From Pteria penguin (Eukaryota > Mollusca > Bivalvia > Pterioida > Pteriidae), in the NCBI GenBank assembly GCA_035048485.1, contig CM068582.1:31795096-31859095 (forward strand): a stretch of DNA of 64,000 nucleotides. The letters run 5' to 3'. Numbering within the stretch: position 1 is the stretch's first letter; each line of letters begins with the position of its first letter. Under the pieces are notes generated by a model, which worked only from the letters and a program-made list of their open reading frames with translations, had not been told where the DNA came from and ran no database searches. Below are positions 1 through 32,732 of this stretch, in pieces. Both the position numbers and the translations under genes were made by a program.

Positions 1-1092
1 AAAAAGCAGATACTAATTTCCCTTTTGTGGTATTCCACAAATAATTTTCCCTTGTACAATGGATTTCCGGTTACGGTTGACTCTTTTCCCTGCAGTTTTA
101 TTAAAGATGTATGGGGTCCTGGATCCAAATTTTGACTTACTGCTGTATTACACGATAAGCAATATTTATTCCTTATACCTATGTGCAGAGGCATCTTTCC
201 CAATTATGAATGCCACACTCTCTAAAGCATTGTACGTGTGCTTGTTAGTCCGTTTACTCCATCTCCCGTCAATTATTCCTCAAATTGCGGGCACTCGCAT
301 TTGTCTACTGCTAGTCTCCATTCTTCTGCTCCTACTTTTAGCATATTTGTTTGCAACCCGTTATTCTACAACCTACCAATCTCCTCCTCTATAGTCCTGA
401 AAATGATGTTTGAGATAGACCTGGTTCATCCGTTGTCCCCATTTCATTTAAAATGGAGACCAATTCCCCGTCGACATACTCCCCCGTACGGCCCTCACAT
501 TAATATCATATCTCCTACTCCTTTTGTATCGATGGACTAGTCTCACACCGAGACTCTGCTTTGTTTTCCTTGCACCTAATGACAATTATTGTCGTCAACC
601 CAATACTACTAATCTTAGATTCCATAATTAATTCTTTTTATGGTAAAATCAAACCCCTGGGGACACAAGCATGTATTTATTGTTATTTGCGGGAAAAAAT
701 CTAAATTGACAAGTCTACAACCACGAGGTGTTGAATACGGTTTTGCGTTCTATTGTATTTTCATTTAAGACGTGTTGTGTGAAAAAAAGGATTTATACAT
801 TGTAAGCTTTACTCTTTAGTTCAACGAATACTTGTAATTTTTAATCTGTACAGATAATGCCACGCATCTCATTCTATTTCACATTCTTCTCACAAAGCTG
901 TATTTCTGATGACCAGAATGTTTAGATTTTCTTTTACATCAATTTATATCTGTTTTTACCTAAACAATCTTGCACATCCTTCTTTTCACTATCCATTTTT
1001 TCAAGTGTTGTATACGTTCTTCACATATATTGAATTCGGGATGGATGTAGATTCTATCATGCCATGAGTTTTAAGCGAAATAAATAGTTTTA
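1..1092. other. Upstream stretch, no gene recognised
   Basis: AT-rich sequence. An open frame at 59-394 (+) is hydrophobic and low in complexity and resembles no family I know. I see no four-cysteine module exon, clear promoter or repeat boundary here. Confidence 0.5.
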
Positions 1093-1137
1093 ATGACCTT
1101 ATTTCAGAAAAATTATTATACCATTAAAATAAAATAT

Positions 1138-1440
1138 ATGAATAAAGGCTTTGAAAAATTTACAACGTCGGGCCGAGTAATCATAAAGATCAGATCAATA
1201 TTGTTATGCCTTACGGTTATTATTCATATGATATATGAATGCAAAACTATATCATATCACAATAGCTGTACATCAATAGACACTGAATCTTATCAAAATA
1301 TCAACAAATCAGTTTTCGTAGCCTTGTTTTCGTCTACCGCACCTAAGATTAGAAAAACATCAAACGGAAATGATTCCTATCAAAATGAAATCCATAATTA
1401 CCGGTATTCAGACAATGTATTTTATCACGATTTAACGTAG
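1138..1440 (+). CDS. Candidate 5' exon with signal-peptide-like segment
   Basis: An ATG at 1138 follows a fair acceptor (tgaccttatttcag ending at 1107 or 1108) and opens about 100 codons up to a TAG at 1438. Residues around 17-40 run from a basic patch (KIR) into a hydrophobic run (SILLCLTVIIHMIY) and then ECKT, which looks like a signal peptide. The ApeC gene downstream should be secreted and still needs such an exon. However, the only phase-1 donor I find is weak (AGCT|gtacat near 1268), so the link is only a suggestion. The frame may be non-coding. Confidence 0.2.
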   Translation: MNKGFEKFTTSGRVIIKIRSILLCLTVIIHMIYECKTISYHNSCTSIDTESYQNINKSVFVALFSSTAPKIRKTSNGNDSYQNEIHNYRYSDNVFYHDLT

Positions 1441-2305
1441 TTTTTTTCCTAATCATTAAATCTGAATAAAAAGGTAATGACTGTTTTGGGTTTATCGAAT
1501 ATTTCCTACTTTGAAAATACTTCTTTCAGTTTCAAGACTTTTCGAAAGCACCTCGAATTTCAGTAGATTTCCATCAAATACTATATGATCGGGATAAACG
1601 AATCTATTTATCCATTAAAACTGTTTTGGTAGTCATGATTTCCGATTGATTTTATACATATATATCCATTTATACATTTGTTAATATTACGTCCTCCATA
1701 GAAAAGCATTTAACTGTACAATTTTCATTTCTATATATTTAAAATACCTTTTGGTGAACTTGAAAGTGCGCATGGATTTGAATTCGTTTTTAACTTATGT
1801 CAATTCTGATCCATTAATTGTTAAGATTTTTCTCAAAATTGTTTCTCATTATCATTTGATGATAAAAATAAAGTGTTTTCGCTGAAGATTATTGTTATTA
1901 TCAAATTGTATGCAGAGAAATTCATCATCAAGTGATTTTGAATAATTGTGAATACTATCCATCTTGGAGTTTTTATAGAAAAGATGTAAAAGAAAACATT
2001 TTGTGTATCTGCATATATCAAAATTTGACTTAAAAGATACCTGATACTCTATGTGTAAACATATAAGTGTTCTTAGATTTTATAAAAGTAGAGAAAGTGG
2101 ACTTCTTTTCCATATATAGCATTAATTAATTTTATTCATTACTTGTAAACATTCAATAATACACGTACATGTATGTAGGTTCTGATATTTATCTCATGTA
2201 TATTTATTTTTATCAGTAAGATTGGTTGATATGAAGACATCTGAAAAAAGGATGTTATTATCTAAATTTAATAATTCTATTAAGAATTTTGTTTTTATAT
2301 TGAAG

Positions 2306-22557
<20,252 letters not shown>

Positions 22558-23326
22558 AATATTTTAGAAGTAATGCTTTCATTATATTTTTGTTTGTTTG
22601 AAATCGTCACGTCTGTAAATATTCCGTGTCATATGAATTGGTTGCGTTTGTCTATATCATCTTTCATCGTATGTTGTACGTCACTGTTGTTTACAACAAA
22701 TACTTAATGCACAACTCATACGTCCTATGGATGTTTAATACTGATTTTTTATATCTTTCTTTTATACGGATTTGTTATATTTTACGGTAAAAATAGTAAT
22801 TCTAATAAACCATCTTTACCAGTTCTACTATGCAATCCATAATTAGGATTATTACTCATTTATCATTCCTTATCAGATAATAGGTGGCGCACAATACCTT
22901 CAAGTCTTTCTAACAAAAAGAACGTGTGGAATGGAATTCATAAAATACTATCTCTATTCAATTTAACATTTCATTTAGTTGGTTAAGTTGTTCATATAAG
23001 TTCACATAGTTAAACAGCATTAAATTAAACATTTTACAGGTGTTAAACGCATAACTCACTGACTTTCTCAATATATGAAACAGGCATTGTTGCTGGGTAT
23101 TGAAAGGTTACTTAAAGCCATTATACGACAATATGGGTAAATCATGTAATCAGGGAAATTCATCAAACAAAGAACTGAAAAAATAAATTATAAGCATTTG
23201 ATGACTCCCGCATTCTTGAATTTTACTCGTTTAGCAGATGCCATCTTGTAGCTTGTAGTATTTTATGTGTGATTTCCTAAATCTTATAGTTTTATCCTTC
23301 GGTTTGCTAGATCTTGCACTAACGTT
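22558..23326. other. Intergenic, nothing recognised
   Basis: AT-rich sequence after the ApeC gene; no exon, repeat boundary or RNA gene visible. Confidence 0.6.
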
Positions 23327-24180
23327 TTGGATTTTCACGAAAAAAAAATTCTCAGATTACTTTTAAACTTGTTACTCAGGGTTATAGATATCATACTCTT
23401 CGAAAAACATTTGGTAAATTTTGTAGATCTTATTCAGACATTTTATCTAAATTCGGAAATGTTACTTTTCAACAACATGTATCCAGAGGAATTTCCCATC
23501 TCAATTTCTACGGTGATCTATTGTGCAAACTAAGGAGGGTCAAAGGTTCCGATAATTTCATATCGGCTGGTTCTAAAATTATTAAACGCTTTCGACATTC
23601 ACAGTATGACCCCGAGATCATCGATAAGACCATAGGTATTGTATTGGGTCCCTCTACAACCCAATGCAGACTTTTACTTAAGCGTTACATGCTGACTAAC
23701 AGGGCGGTGGGGACTCTATGACGGGCCTTGTCCAAACCTCTTCAGAGGAGACAAGGTCCTGATCCTCGTCCCCTCTAACTGTTAGTCGGGACTCCTATTG
23801 ATCAAGGATCTGAGCTCGCTTACAGACGGGCAGAGCACGGTTTACTTATGTTGATGTCTCCTTACATATTTTTGATAGTAACATATTATTCTATGATTGT
23901 TTTGTGTGTAGTAAATTTTTATGACCTCTCTTCTTAAGAAACCTGTTGATCCTTGTTCTCTATATGGAGGGTTATTTATAAATTTCTAAATGTGTGTCCT
24001 TTGATTGTGCTGATTTTACGGTGAGTGGAAGGGTGGGCGCCCGTAAACATGTTAACCACACCAATTGAGTGATGTTTGTCACTTCAATTGACCGTCCTAA
24101 GTCGGTATCGTAACCGCAGCACAATCGAAATTTTTTTGTAATGTCGTTCCGTGTATATTCTGCTGTTGCCATTTTTTGTG
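23327..24180 (+). pseudogene. Retroelement 3' remnant (reverse-transcriptase ORF end)
   Basis: Open pieces at 23327-23533 and 23521-23721 overlap with a frameshift. The second (LRRVKGSDNFI, FRHSQYDPEIIDKT, VLGPSTTQCRLLLKRY) resembles, from memory, the C-terminal end of a retroelement polyprotein common in molluscs; I cannot assign the clade. A 3' tail (gtcacttcaattgaccgtcc, taagtcggtatcgtaac) follows and recurs near 27316-27390. Confidence 0.45.
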
Positions 24181-25725
24181 TGCAGGTCCTTGGTGATTTG
24201 TGTCATACAGCTTTGTCAGATGTCTTCTTTTTTCTCCTTTGAATAATATGCAATGTTTCTCTTTCAGTAATACTAGCATGTCATAATATTCATTGAAATA
24301 TATTCATTGAAATATATTTTCTTAAAATAATAAAGAAGGATGAAGGGCTTAATACTTTTGTGCCAACTTGAGAAACGATCTCCAATATAAGATTTCGAAT
24401 TTTGCTACGACTGTTCAAGTAATTAATATCTTTTTCCGATGTTTTTCTATTCACAAACATTTGAAAATCTTTCCATTTCCATTTATACAGATTATCGAAT
24501 TACCTCACAATAAAAATGTTTTGAACAATTACTCTTTTATTGTCATGATCGTGGTGCAGACTGACTGATCAAAACCTTGAAAATTCATTCCTCTGTTTTT
24601 CTCATTTTCAATACATATCACAGCGCAAAGATGACCTTGGCTGTGCCACATTTCAAAGTTTGTTTCATACCAGAAATTGACGATCGTGTAATAATTGTGG
24701 AAATATATGCATAATAAATGTAGGACTTGATTATCAGATAGTTAGCGACATAGCGTTAATTACAGAGAGCTGTAATATAATACAATAACGCTTATATATT
24801 TCAGGAGGCATTTTATTATACTGCAAACGTCATCAATAGCATTTTATTTATAAAAATGAGAATAAACGAAATTTACTTTTTAATATATATCAAATCATCA
24901 TATTCTTTACATGCATATATGGACATAGTATATATTATAAAATTAAGGATTAAAATATAAATAACATGCACCACTATTAATTTATTGATGAAAACAAAAG
25001 ATATATCAAAATTTTTTCAAAAAATAAACATAAAAATAATATATGAGTTTCGCTTAACATTTTATCTAAACTGTTTGTTATACATGTGCTTTTTTTTCTT
25101 GTTTGTTTGCATTTCTTATTGGTGGAGACTTTTGTCATACAGTTGATTCAGATGTTCTTTTCCTCTTTCTTTCTTGCATTGATAGCATTTTTAGATCTAG
25201 CCCTTAGATCTAAATTTCTTTAGAGGCGCTACATGTATCTGTATTAAATCCAAATTTACAGTTTTGTGGTCATTCCTCATCCAAATTGTGAGATGACATT
25301 CGAATTTCAATTCTCTTTCCGTTAACTTTCCATATGCGTGTAGTAATATAGCATTATCGCCTTTGTAACTATGTAACGCGTCCATATGTCTCAGCTAATC
25401 CAATATGCTGGAGCTACTTCACACAATCGTTCTTTCATTTATCGAGACAAGCCATTATGTAAAAAGTTCATATTACAAGATCTGCATCCCGCAAAATTTA
25501 CCCGCTGTAAAGTACGCTTATCGAAAATCATTGTCTCTCGTATTGGCTTTCTTATTTGATTGTAGTCCTTTTCAAACTGTTTGTACTGCGATAATACAAT
25601 ATCTTCAAACTGTTTGTACTGCAATAATACAATATCACATCTTATACTTATCATGACATTTAAACGATTGTCACTACGGTTATACCGTTACCATGACTAC
25701 GAGTCACACCAGCTTTAATAATATT
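24181..25725. other. Intergenic, nothing recognised
   Basis: Very AT-rich. A partial echo of 24180-24250 occurs near 25120-25180 (gtcatacag, cagatgt, ttcttttc). A 26-bp near-perfect direct repeat (cttcaaactgtttgtactgc plus ataatacaat) occurs at about 25570-25635. No gene. Confidence 0.5.
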
Positions 25726-25810
25726 GTGGTATCATGGCGGGTATGATCGCTCAGCTCGGCAGGGCATGCTTACTCCTCCATGACACCTGACCCCCCATCT
25801 AGTTCTTCCA
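25725..25810 (+). repeat. Fragment of bivalve-type dispersed repeat
   Basis: ctcggcagggcatgcttact followed by cctccatgacacctgacc; related to the + strand copy at 26845-27090 (ggaggcttactcttcccagg). Confidence 0.5.
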
Positions 25811-26593
25811 AGTTCCGTGATAGCCTATATCTCGGTTTTATCTAGTAAAATGGATGTTTCTTATTGACTACTACTAAGTATCTTTGCATTTTACTAGATG
25901 TTCAAAATTAGAGAATGTTCATTCCCCAACATCAACGCTGTAAGGCTTTATTTACACAGAGAACAATTTCTACGAAGTGTAAGTTAGGTACCCAATCGGG
26001 TAAAAGGAAGCGTCGACCGGTGTATTAGCTGCAGGTTAGTGGAAGAATGTGATATTTTCAATCTACAATCACTAATCAAAAATCTTTTTAATTGGTCTAA
26101 AAGTATGCTTTCTCACGAACACATTGATATGTCACAATAGGGTTTATGTCAAATATTTTTAGAGACATAAGACTTTTAGTTCCGCTACCCCCTAAGAAAA
26201 ATAATTACCCCTATAAGATTAAAAATTGGCTCAAAATTTTCACAATAACTCTCCGGCTTAATTTAAAGGCCATGCAGTCATGCACTGACTTCAAAAGTTG
26301 CCGTGAACCTTCTTAGTCATGAGCCATCGAATGCTCGAATGGATTTCTGTTCTCGCTTATATAGACAATGTGGATACTTCCGTCATAATTATGATTCTTG
26401 TTCTTTAAATATTTGATAGCAATGTACAAAGAAGCTACATTTCAGGATTAAAATGCCTCCACAAAACAACCAGCAAAATACTAAACAACAAAGTTTTATT
26501 TTGAACATTGCCATTCATATCTTGAAGCAATAAACTGATTTTAAAATAAACTTCAAATTCAAACATCAGTTTGTTTATACAAGAAAGGGATAT

Positions 26594-26812
26594 TTAACAT
26601 GCATAATCAAAATGATTCCCTGTGTCATTCACTATAAAAATCCCCCGCTTTTCTTCACTTTTGGTACCCATTAAATGAGATCCATACTCATTCCACTTCA
26701 TGGAGTCCCCGACTTTACAGTACACAAAAATATTGTTTGTAGCATCGCAGCTGACGAGTAACTTCGGGCCTCTCGTATCCACGCAAAACCACCCCAGCCC
26801 ATGGACTAATAA
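26594..26812 (-). pseudogene. Possible OTU-like protease fragment
   Basis: On the - strand an open frame of about 70 codons reads HGLGWFCVDTRGPKLLV, NNIFVYCKVGDSMKWNEY, RGIFIVNDTGNHFDYAC, stop at 26594-26596. The order W.D.., [IF]xVY, W..Y, a strand, then N-H-[FY]-D resembles the C-terminal half of OTU-family cysteine proteases, including transposon-carried copies; the final His would be the catalytic one. The N-terminal part with the catalytic Cys is absent, the frame has no ATG at the start, and the W-to-IFVY gap is a few residues long. Tentative. Confidence 0.35.
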
Positions 26813-26844
26813 TTTGACTTAGTTTTCTTGTCTCTTTCATGTGC

Positions 26845-27090
26845 TCCTATGTATACATTTATGTATTACTTCCTCGATTTTAAAGTTGTTGCAGGACTTT
26901 TGCGACGGATGTTACATGCAACCATGGGAGGCTTACTCTTCCCAGGCACCTGCTCTCACTTCAATTTATATGGATTTCGCATTTGTCTGAATATGACACT
27001 ATACACGATATTGTCGTTTTATTCCATGAACTACGTGATATATTTAACCCTTCTCTACTTCTTCATTGTTTACTTATTCCATGTTACTTG
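26845..27090 (+). mobile_element. Dispersed repeat (family D), copy 3
   Basis: gttgcaggacttttgcgacg, acatgcaacc, aggcttactcttcccagg, gtctgaatatgacac match the complement of 16620-16830. Confidence 0.7.
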
Positions 27091-27315
27091 AGGAAAGGTT
27101 GTAGAGTTAAAATATGAAAGCATGATGCATATTTAATTAATATTATTCATCGTCATATTCTAGTGAAAATAACACAACACGAAGTAATGAAAATGATTTA
27201 CTCAAGCTGAAGTAGGGGCTTTACTTGAATTGGAAGACCACAAAGATTACAAGGGAAATGAGTGTGACATGCACATAATTGTTACATGCACGTAACGGTT
27301 ATATGTCGTGGAGTT

Positions 27316-27390
27316 AATTAAGTGACGATTGTCATTTCAATCGACCGTCCTATGTCGGTATGACAATGCATTACGACAGAACATTTTTAC
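27316..27390 (+). repeat. Retroelement-tail echo
   Basis: tcatttcaatcgaccgtcct and atgtcggtat match the 3' tail at 24063-24120 with scattered changes. Confidence 0.5.
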
Positions 27391-27555
27391 TGTCTTTTTG
27401 TGAGCTCATACTTGTATTCTTTGTAATTCCGTGACATGTCTCGTACACCTACGTCATATGTGTTCTTTCTTTTCCTCTGTGCTATATGTTGGAGTTCACA
27501 AGCCCATGAACAGACAATTCTTGTTTTCAGTAACATTTGTCGACTACCAAAATTC

Positions 27556-27750
27556 AAAATAGGGCATAGATATATATATATGACCTTGACCTTTGACCCA
27601 CGACCTTGGTTCAGGGTCATGACACACCGGCATCTCCAAAGGAACAAATGTACCAAGTATGATTATCATATGATAAAGAATAAAAAAGTTATGCCCCGGA
27701 CAAAGGTTGATGGACAGACGGCTCGACAGACAGACGGACAGTTGGCACAG
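27556..27750 (+). repeat. Bivalve-type dispersed repeat (gaccttgacc type)
   Basis: gaccttgacctttgacccac, ccttggttcagggtcatgac, caagtatgattatcat, aaaagttatgccccgga, ending in gacagacagacggacag. Open frames run through it on both strands, but it is a non-coding repeat type I have seen in bivalve sequence. Confidence 0.6.
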
Positions 27751-28444
27751 TAAGTTTTATGCAATTTTACCCAAACAGAAGTAATAAAGAATCATTAATT
27801 TCTGTTAATAATAGATTTTCACATAGTCATAATTATTCAATCATTTATTGATAAATACACCTTTTATAATCATAAATAATTTCTAACACTTATCTTAAAC
27901 GAACACAATTTTTCCACATACATTAACAGATCATAATCAAAGTGAATGAAAGTGAATAACAACATGTTTTATTACACAACATTTGTATATAAATATCAAA
28001 TTAGACAGAGATAATTAAAGTGAAAAACAACGGATAGCAGAGTTATCATAGGAAATCAAAAAGTGAGCAGGAGAATGAAAGCCAATCGTTAAAAAAAGAC
28101 CGACATTGTTTTACTACCATTATAACAAAAGACCCAACTTTTTAAATTAATACATTCATAACAAATAATTAAAAAACAATTCCAATGCAACACAAATGAA
28201 AATATTTAAAAAAGATATCAGAGGTAAATATTTTGGATATGTATCTTCTATTTGGATAGGATTTCCTTCTCTAGAGAGCTTGTAATTAAGAACTTATGAA
28301 AAGTATTTCCTCTTCTCCTGTTTTGACTTATCTAACCAAAGTAAACCTACAAGTAGTGCTGGAATAAAGGATAATAAAATCACCACAAAAGTACAAAGAT
28401 ATAGACAGATAGACTATTGTAGAGGAAAAATAAGGTTAATTTTG

Positions 28445-28678
28445 AAATATAAGTCAAAAGTCACAGTCAAGGTCACCAGGTCAACGACCTTGGCTTAACG
28501 TGAAAGGGCTTTATTAGTGGAGTATGCATGTCAAATATGAACTCTATATCTCTCATTGTTCAAAAGTTATGACAAAAGTTAAAGTTGACAAAAGACAGAC
28601 AGACAAATAAACAAACCAACAAAGAGACAGACCGATCAGTAACAATACGCCCCGATCTATCAATCCAGGGGCATAAAA
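28445..28678 (+). repeat. Bivalve-type dispersed repeat, second copy
   Basis: Same style as 27556-27750: cacagtcaaggtcacc, cgaccttggc, gtcaaatatgaactctatat, caaaagttatgac, gacagacagac, ending caggggcataaaaag. Related ends occur near 38880-38920 and 48050. Confidence 0.55.
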
Positions 28679-28757
28679 AGAGCTGCATGTTGGATCAGGA
28701 ACTTATAAGGCACTCTAAGAATCTTAGCTATGTGTAACCCCTTTTTCATATAACAAT

Positions 28758-28910
28758 GCAGGCTTGGCATATTGGTCAAGCGCTTTGCTTGAGGCAAAGA
28801 GGCAAAGAGGATCTGGGCTTGATCCCCGGGTTGACCCACTATGATTAAGAGGTTAGTAACCTCCTGTCCCTTTGTTGAAAGCCACGTAAAACATCGATCA
28901 ACCAACCAAA
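28758..28910 (+). mobile_element. tRNA-derived SINE (family B), diverged
   Basis: gcaggcttggcatattgg and cttgatccccggg are a decayed A and B box; the body (taagaggttagtaacctcc, gccacgtaaaac) and (AACC)n tail match 20749-20920. A short duplication (aggcaaag twice) interrupts the head. Confidence 0.8.
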
Positions 28911-29053
28911 ATCCAACGTCATGATAAATGGTTTCATATAGATCGTAACTATCTATTAACTCAGAATGTACAGATACAGATACTGTGGATGGATTTCTAA
29001 GATACATCAAATAAACCGCAAGCATATAAACATATAAGTTTTACAAGCCACTA

Positions 29054-29235
29054 TATAGACCCTTTCACTATTACTATGGGGATAACGTTTTCGTTGGTGA
29101 AATCATGACTGTTCCCGGAAAATGACGTCAGATACAATCAAATTTTTTTTTATTATGACATCAAAACTTCTACGGAAAACGTTATCATTTGCCAATCAAA
29201 AGGTTAGTCCCGCAGAAACAATGAAAGTGTCTATA
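29054..29235. mobile_element. Short MITE, about 182 bp
   Basis: Left end TATAGACCCTTTCACTATT mirrors the right end (complement TATAGACACTTTCATTGTT). Internal ataacgtt ... aacgttat are also inverted. No coding capacity. Confidence 0.7.
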
Positions 29236-30785
29236 GAAATTCAACTTTTGTGCAGAAGTGACAAAAAATGTTAAACGAGGTGTAAATACTATATAAATGT
29301 ATAAGTATCATATGCATTGTCACAAACATTCATCATTGCAAACAGCTTGTAAGACTAAGAAATGGGTTTACTTTGAAAAATACATGTAGACTTAATTCTC
29401 TACACAAAGATACAAAAATGTGAAAGAGTGATGAAGAACAGTTCTTAAACAGTAAAATAGACTAAATTAAAAGTGATTTACAATATTTAATATCACTGAT
29501 AAATTTTGATAACCAACATATCAGAAAAATATCATTAAGAATATGTTTGTCAATATGTCTTTTGATGTCTTCTTTTGATTATTTGAAGAGTGCTTTACAT
29601 ATATGAAGTGTAACACATTAAGTAAATAAAATGCATAGAAACATAAAAGAGCAAACATCAGACAGACAATAACAGACCTGAAGAGACACAATACATGTTG
29701 ACTATAAAGTCAAAGTATAATTTTTCATTTAACAAAATACTAAGTAACGCAGGAAATATTTAAATCAAGTAGCTTTAACTTTAACAAATGTATAATATTT
29801 AAGAACAATTACCTAACCATCTAAATTTAATCAGAGCTTCATAAATGAACTGATACTTTACTGGTCTAAAGGACAAGTTGGTGCAAAAATGATTAAAAAG
29901 AAAGTATGATTGCCATTTTTTTCAAAGTAGGCGGTTCATTCAGGTCGATCAACATGTCACTGTATGAAAAGAACTGAATATTTGGTCAGAGTAGGATCTC
30001 AAAAGAATTTTAAAAGGAGGTCATTCTGAAAACATTAAAGATTCATTTAGGACCAACAACAGGAAATACCACATAATCCAGTCAAGGTTTCCTATCAGAC
30101 AGATTTACCAGGATAACACTTAGGAGGAATAGCAGTAATAAAAAGACAGTAACTGACTGTGAGAGTGCACCACTGCTCTACCTCTGGTATTCAGTCAATG
30201 GAGCTAAATCTTGTAAAACTGGAAAGCTTTATATTTACATATTACCATATTCACTAGGGTATAGTGGCATTTGCAGATAATTGCACTAACACAGTTAAGA
30301 GATAAAATACGACAAAAAAGGCTTACAATTTGACTAAGAACTAATAAAGTGTTTAAGAAATAGCTAAAGAATATAGACTAAATTTACTTGTAAAAAAAGC
30401 TAACACAAAATATCTATTTTGGTATGGTTTAAAGACACATTTAATATATAGTTACTCCAAAACCAAAGAACCATTCCAAAGTAAACATTTAAAACTAGTC
30501 TTTCCCTAAATAACTGTGTAAACTAGTATATACACACGAGGTTCATGATACAATACACATGAAAATCAAGTATATCTTTATAATAATGACTAGTAAAACT
30601 TCCCACAATATGGTGGTCACCTAACTCATCACAACAAAATAATAAACGTAAGACTTCCCATTCAGAAAATGAAAAAGTTCAAAATAATAAATCCCTCATA
30701 TCAAATATTAATGAAAACTTTAACCTTCTATTTAAGGTAAGACACTTTTGAAATCCCTTGTCAATTAAAGGAGTTTTGTCATGAA
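29236..30785. other. Intergenic, nothing recognised
   Basis: AT-rich, no exon of any family known to me and no repeat boundary seen. Confidence 0.6.
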
Positions 30786-30787
30786 TT

Positions 30788-31145
30788 CAGACTGACTTGT
30801 TATATTAAATGTATCTAAAAGACACAGACTGATTCGTCACATTAATGTATCTTATCATAAATACAGACCAACCTGTAATATTAAATGTTCTTTTGTCGTA
30901 GATACAGACCGACTTGTCACACTGAATGTGTCTCATCATAGATACAGACCGACTTATCGCATTGAATATGTCTAATCATAAAAACAGACCACCTTGTCGT
31001 ATTAAATGTGTTTAGTTGTAGATACAGACCGACTTGTTATATTAAATGTGTCTCATCAAAGATACAGACCGACTTGTCACATTAAATGTGTCTCATCATA
31101 GCTACAGACTGACTTGTCATACTGAATGTGTCTCATTGTAGATTA
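30788..31145. repeat. 40-bp minisatellite, about 9 copies
   Basis: Units begin cagaccgacttgtcacatta and end gtctcatcatagata, with point changes between copies. Confidence 0.92.
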
Positions 31146-32732
31146 ACGTGTCATACAAAAGTAGTGGACTTAAAAACAATATCTACTGAAGTTTGACCAT
31201 AACCTATCAATTCCAAAAAAGCCCTAAAAATACAAGCTTAAGTAGAACGATATAAACCCAAACCTAAGTGTAGTTAATATTGTATAATATATTATATTAT
31301 GTAATATTTAGTGCAAATGTATATAACATTATATACTGTGAAGTTTCAATAACTTAATATAAATTTTTATATTTTTGTTGATAATTATATTTTTCTTATT
31401 CGTTGCTCAATCTGTGACAGAAAATAGGAAGCCTAATGACAAAAGATTTTGTGGTTTTTTTTATTCCAAACTTCTAACTTGAAATAAATAACCAAATTTG
31501 ACTGTTGTCATTTACTGAAACTAGATCTATGTATAACTAACATATTTCATAATGGTGAAAATGAGATCCAACTTGGTAGTTTTTGATATGCCTTCTTATT
31601 ACAAATATGAAATACCTTACAGGTAAGATTTATTTCTTAAGGACAATTCAACATGTTACATTGGGTAAATATCACAATAGGAAACCAATATAGCACAATA
31701 AAAATACACCCTATCACAAAACACCCGACTATGGTAATATCTGTTTTCTGTATGTCAGTATTACATTTAATCCTATAAATATATCAATTTCCTTACTTGA
31801 TTTGTTTTTCTTTGAACCGATTTCTTGGGGTTTTTTTCTGTGATGATATAGATAATTCCTGAAGTCCATCATGTAGACTACTTTACCCTGTCAAATATTT
31901 TAATTCTTGCAAATAAAATTCATGCCAAAAACTAAAAAAGGATAATTCATCATATATGACACAATATACATTCTCTAATTACCAAATTTATGTGATAGAT
32001 ATACATATGGAAATCTACCTCCATTTCCCAAGAATTTTGAGGAGACAAGAAACATTATTTGGTGATCAAAACTTCATAAATGCCCTGACAACCCATTGCT
32101 AAAGGTATCACTGGATTCCAAAGACAATTAAGGTGTGATTTCCTTTATACATCTTATCACATGACTTCAATTCTTATTTAAGCTATGTTATGATTTCGTA
32201 AGCTTTGAGTATTGACACTGGTGGAAAAAAACCTTCTTAAGTATTTAATGAAAAATTAAAATAATTATCTTTGATTGTAGCAACGTTTGTAATACATGTA
32301 TTCTGAACATTTACATTTCAATGATATATAAATAAACAAATATTCACAATCACCATTAAAATACTATAAACAGATAAATACTTGATATCTGAAACCCATA
32401 AATTTCCTTTTTTTTGCCCTTTCAAATTTTCACATACATTAAATAAACTTCAAAAACAAAATACAATCAGACCTGCCTTAATTTCTCATCACATAAAGGT
32501 TTATGAAAGTCCAATAAGGTCATTCACTCCTTCATATCTTATTTTGAAAAAGACTCTCCATTTGTATCTCTCTGTCTTTTTCAATTTCAATTAACAACCC
32601 TTACAAGAGCATTCATAAAAATCCTGTGGATTCTATGTTTCTTTTCTTACAGTAGTCCCCCTTCCAGTATGTACCACAATACCCACGGTAAATTTTGAAA
32701 CTTTCAATTTTGTGTAGTATAATTCAACAAAA
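31146..32732. other. Intergenic, nothing recognised
   Basis: AT-rich; a frame at 32382-32594 (+) is low in complexity and unrecognised. Confidence 0.6.

Noticed and set aside
59..394. 111-codon hydrophobic + frame at the window start
   Set aside because: Leu-rich low complexity, no domain, and no splice link to the ApeC gene that I could establish.
30788..31145. CRISPR-like regular array
   Set aside because: Units are contiguous and degenerate with no unique spacers, in a eukaryotic genome; it is a minisatellite. The 47-bp array at 53.3 kb was rejected for the same reason.
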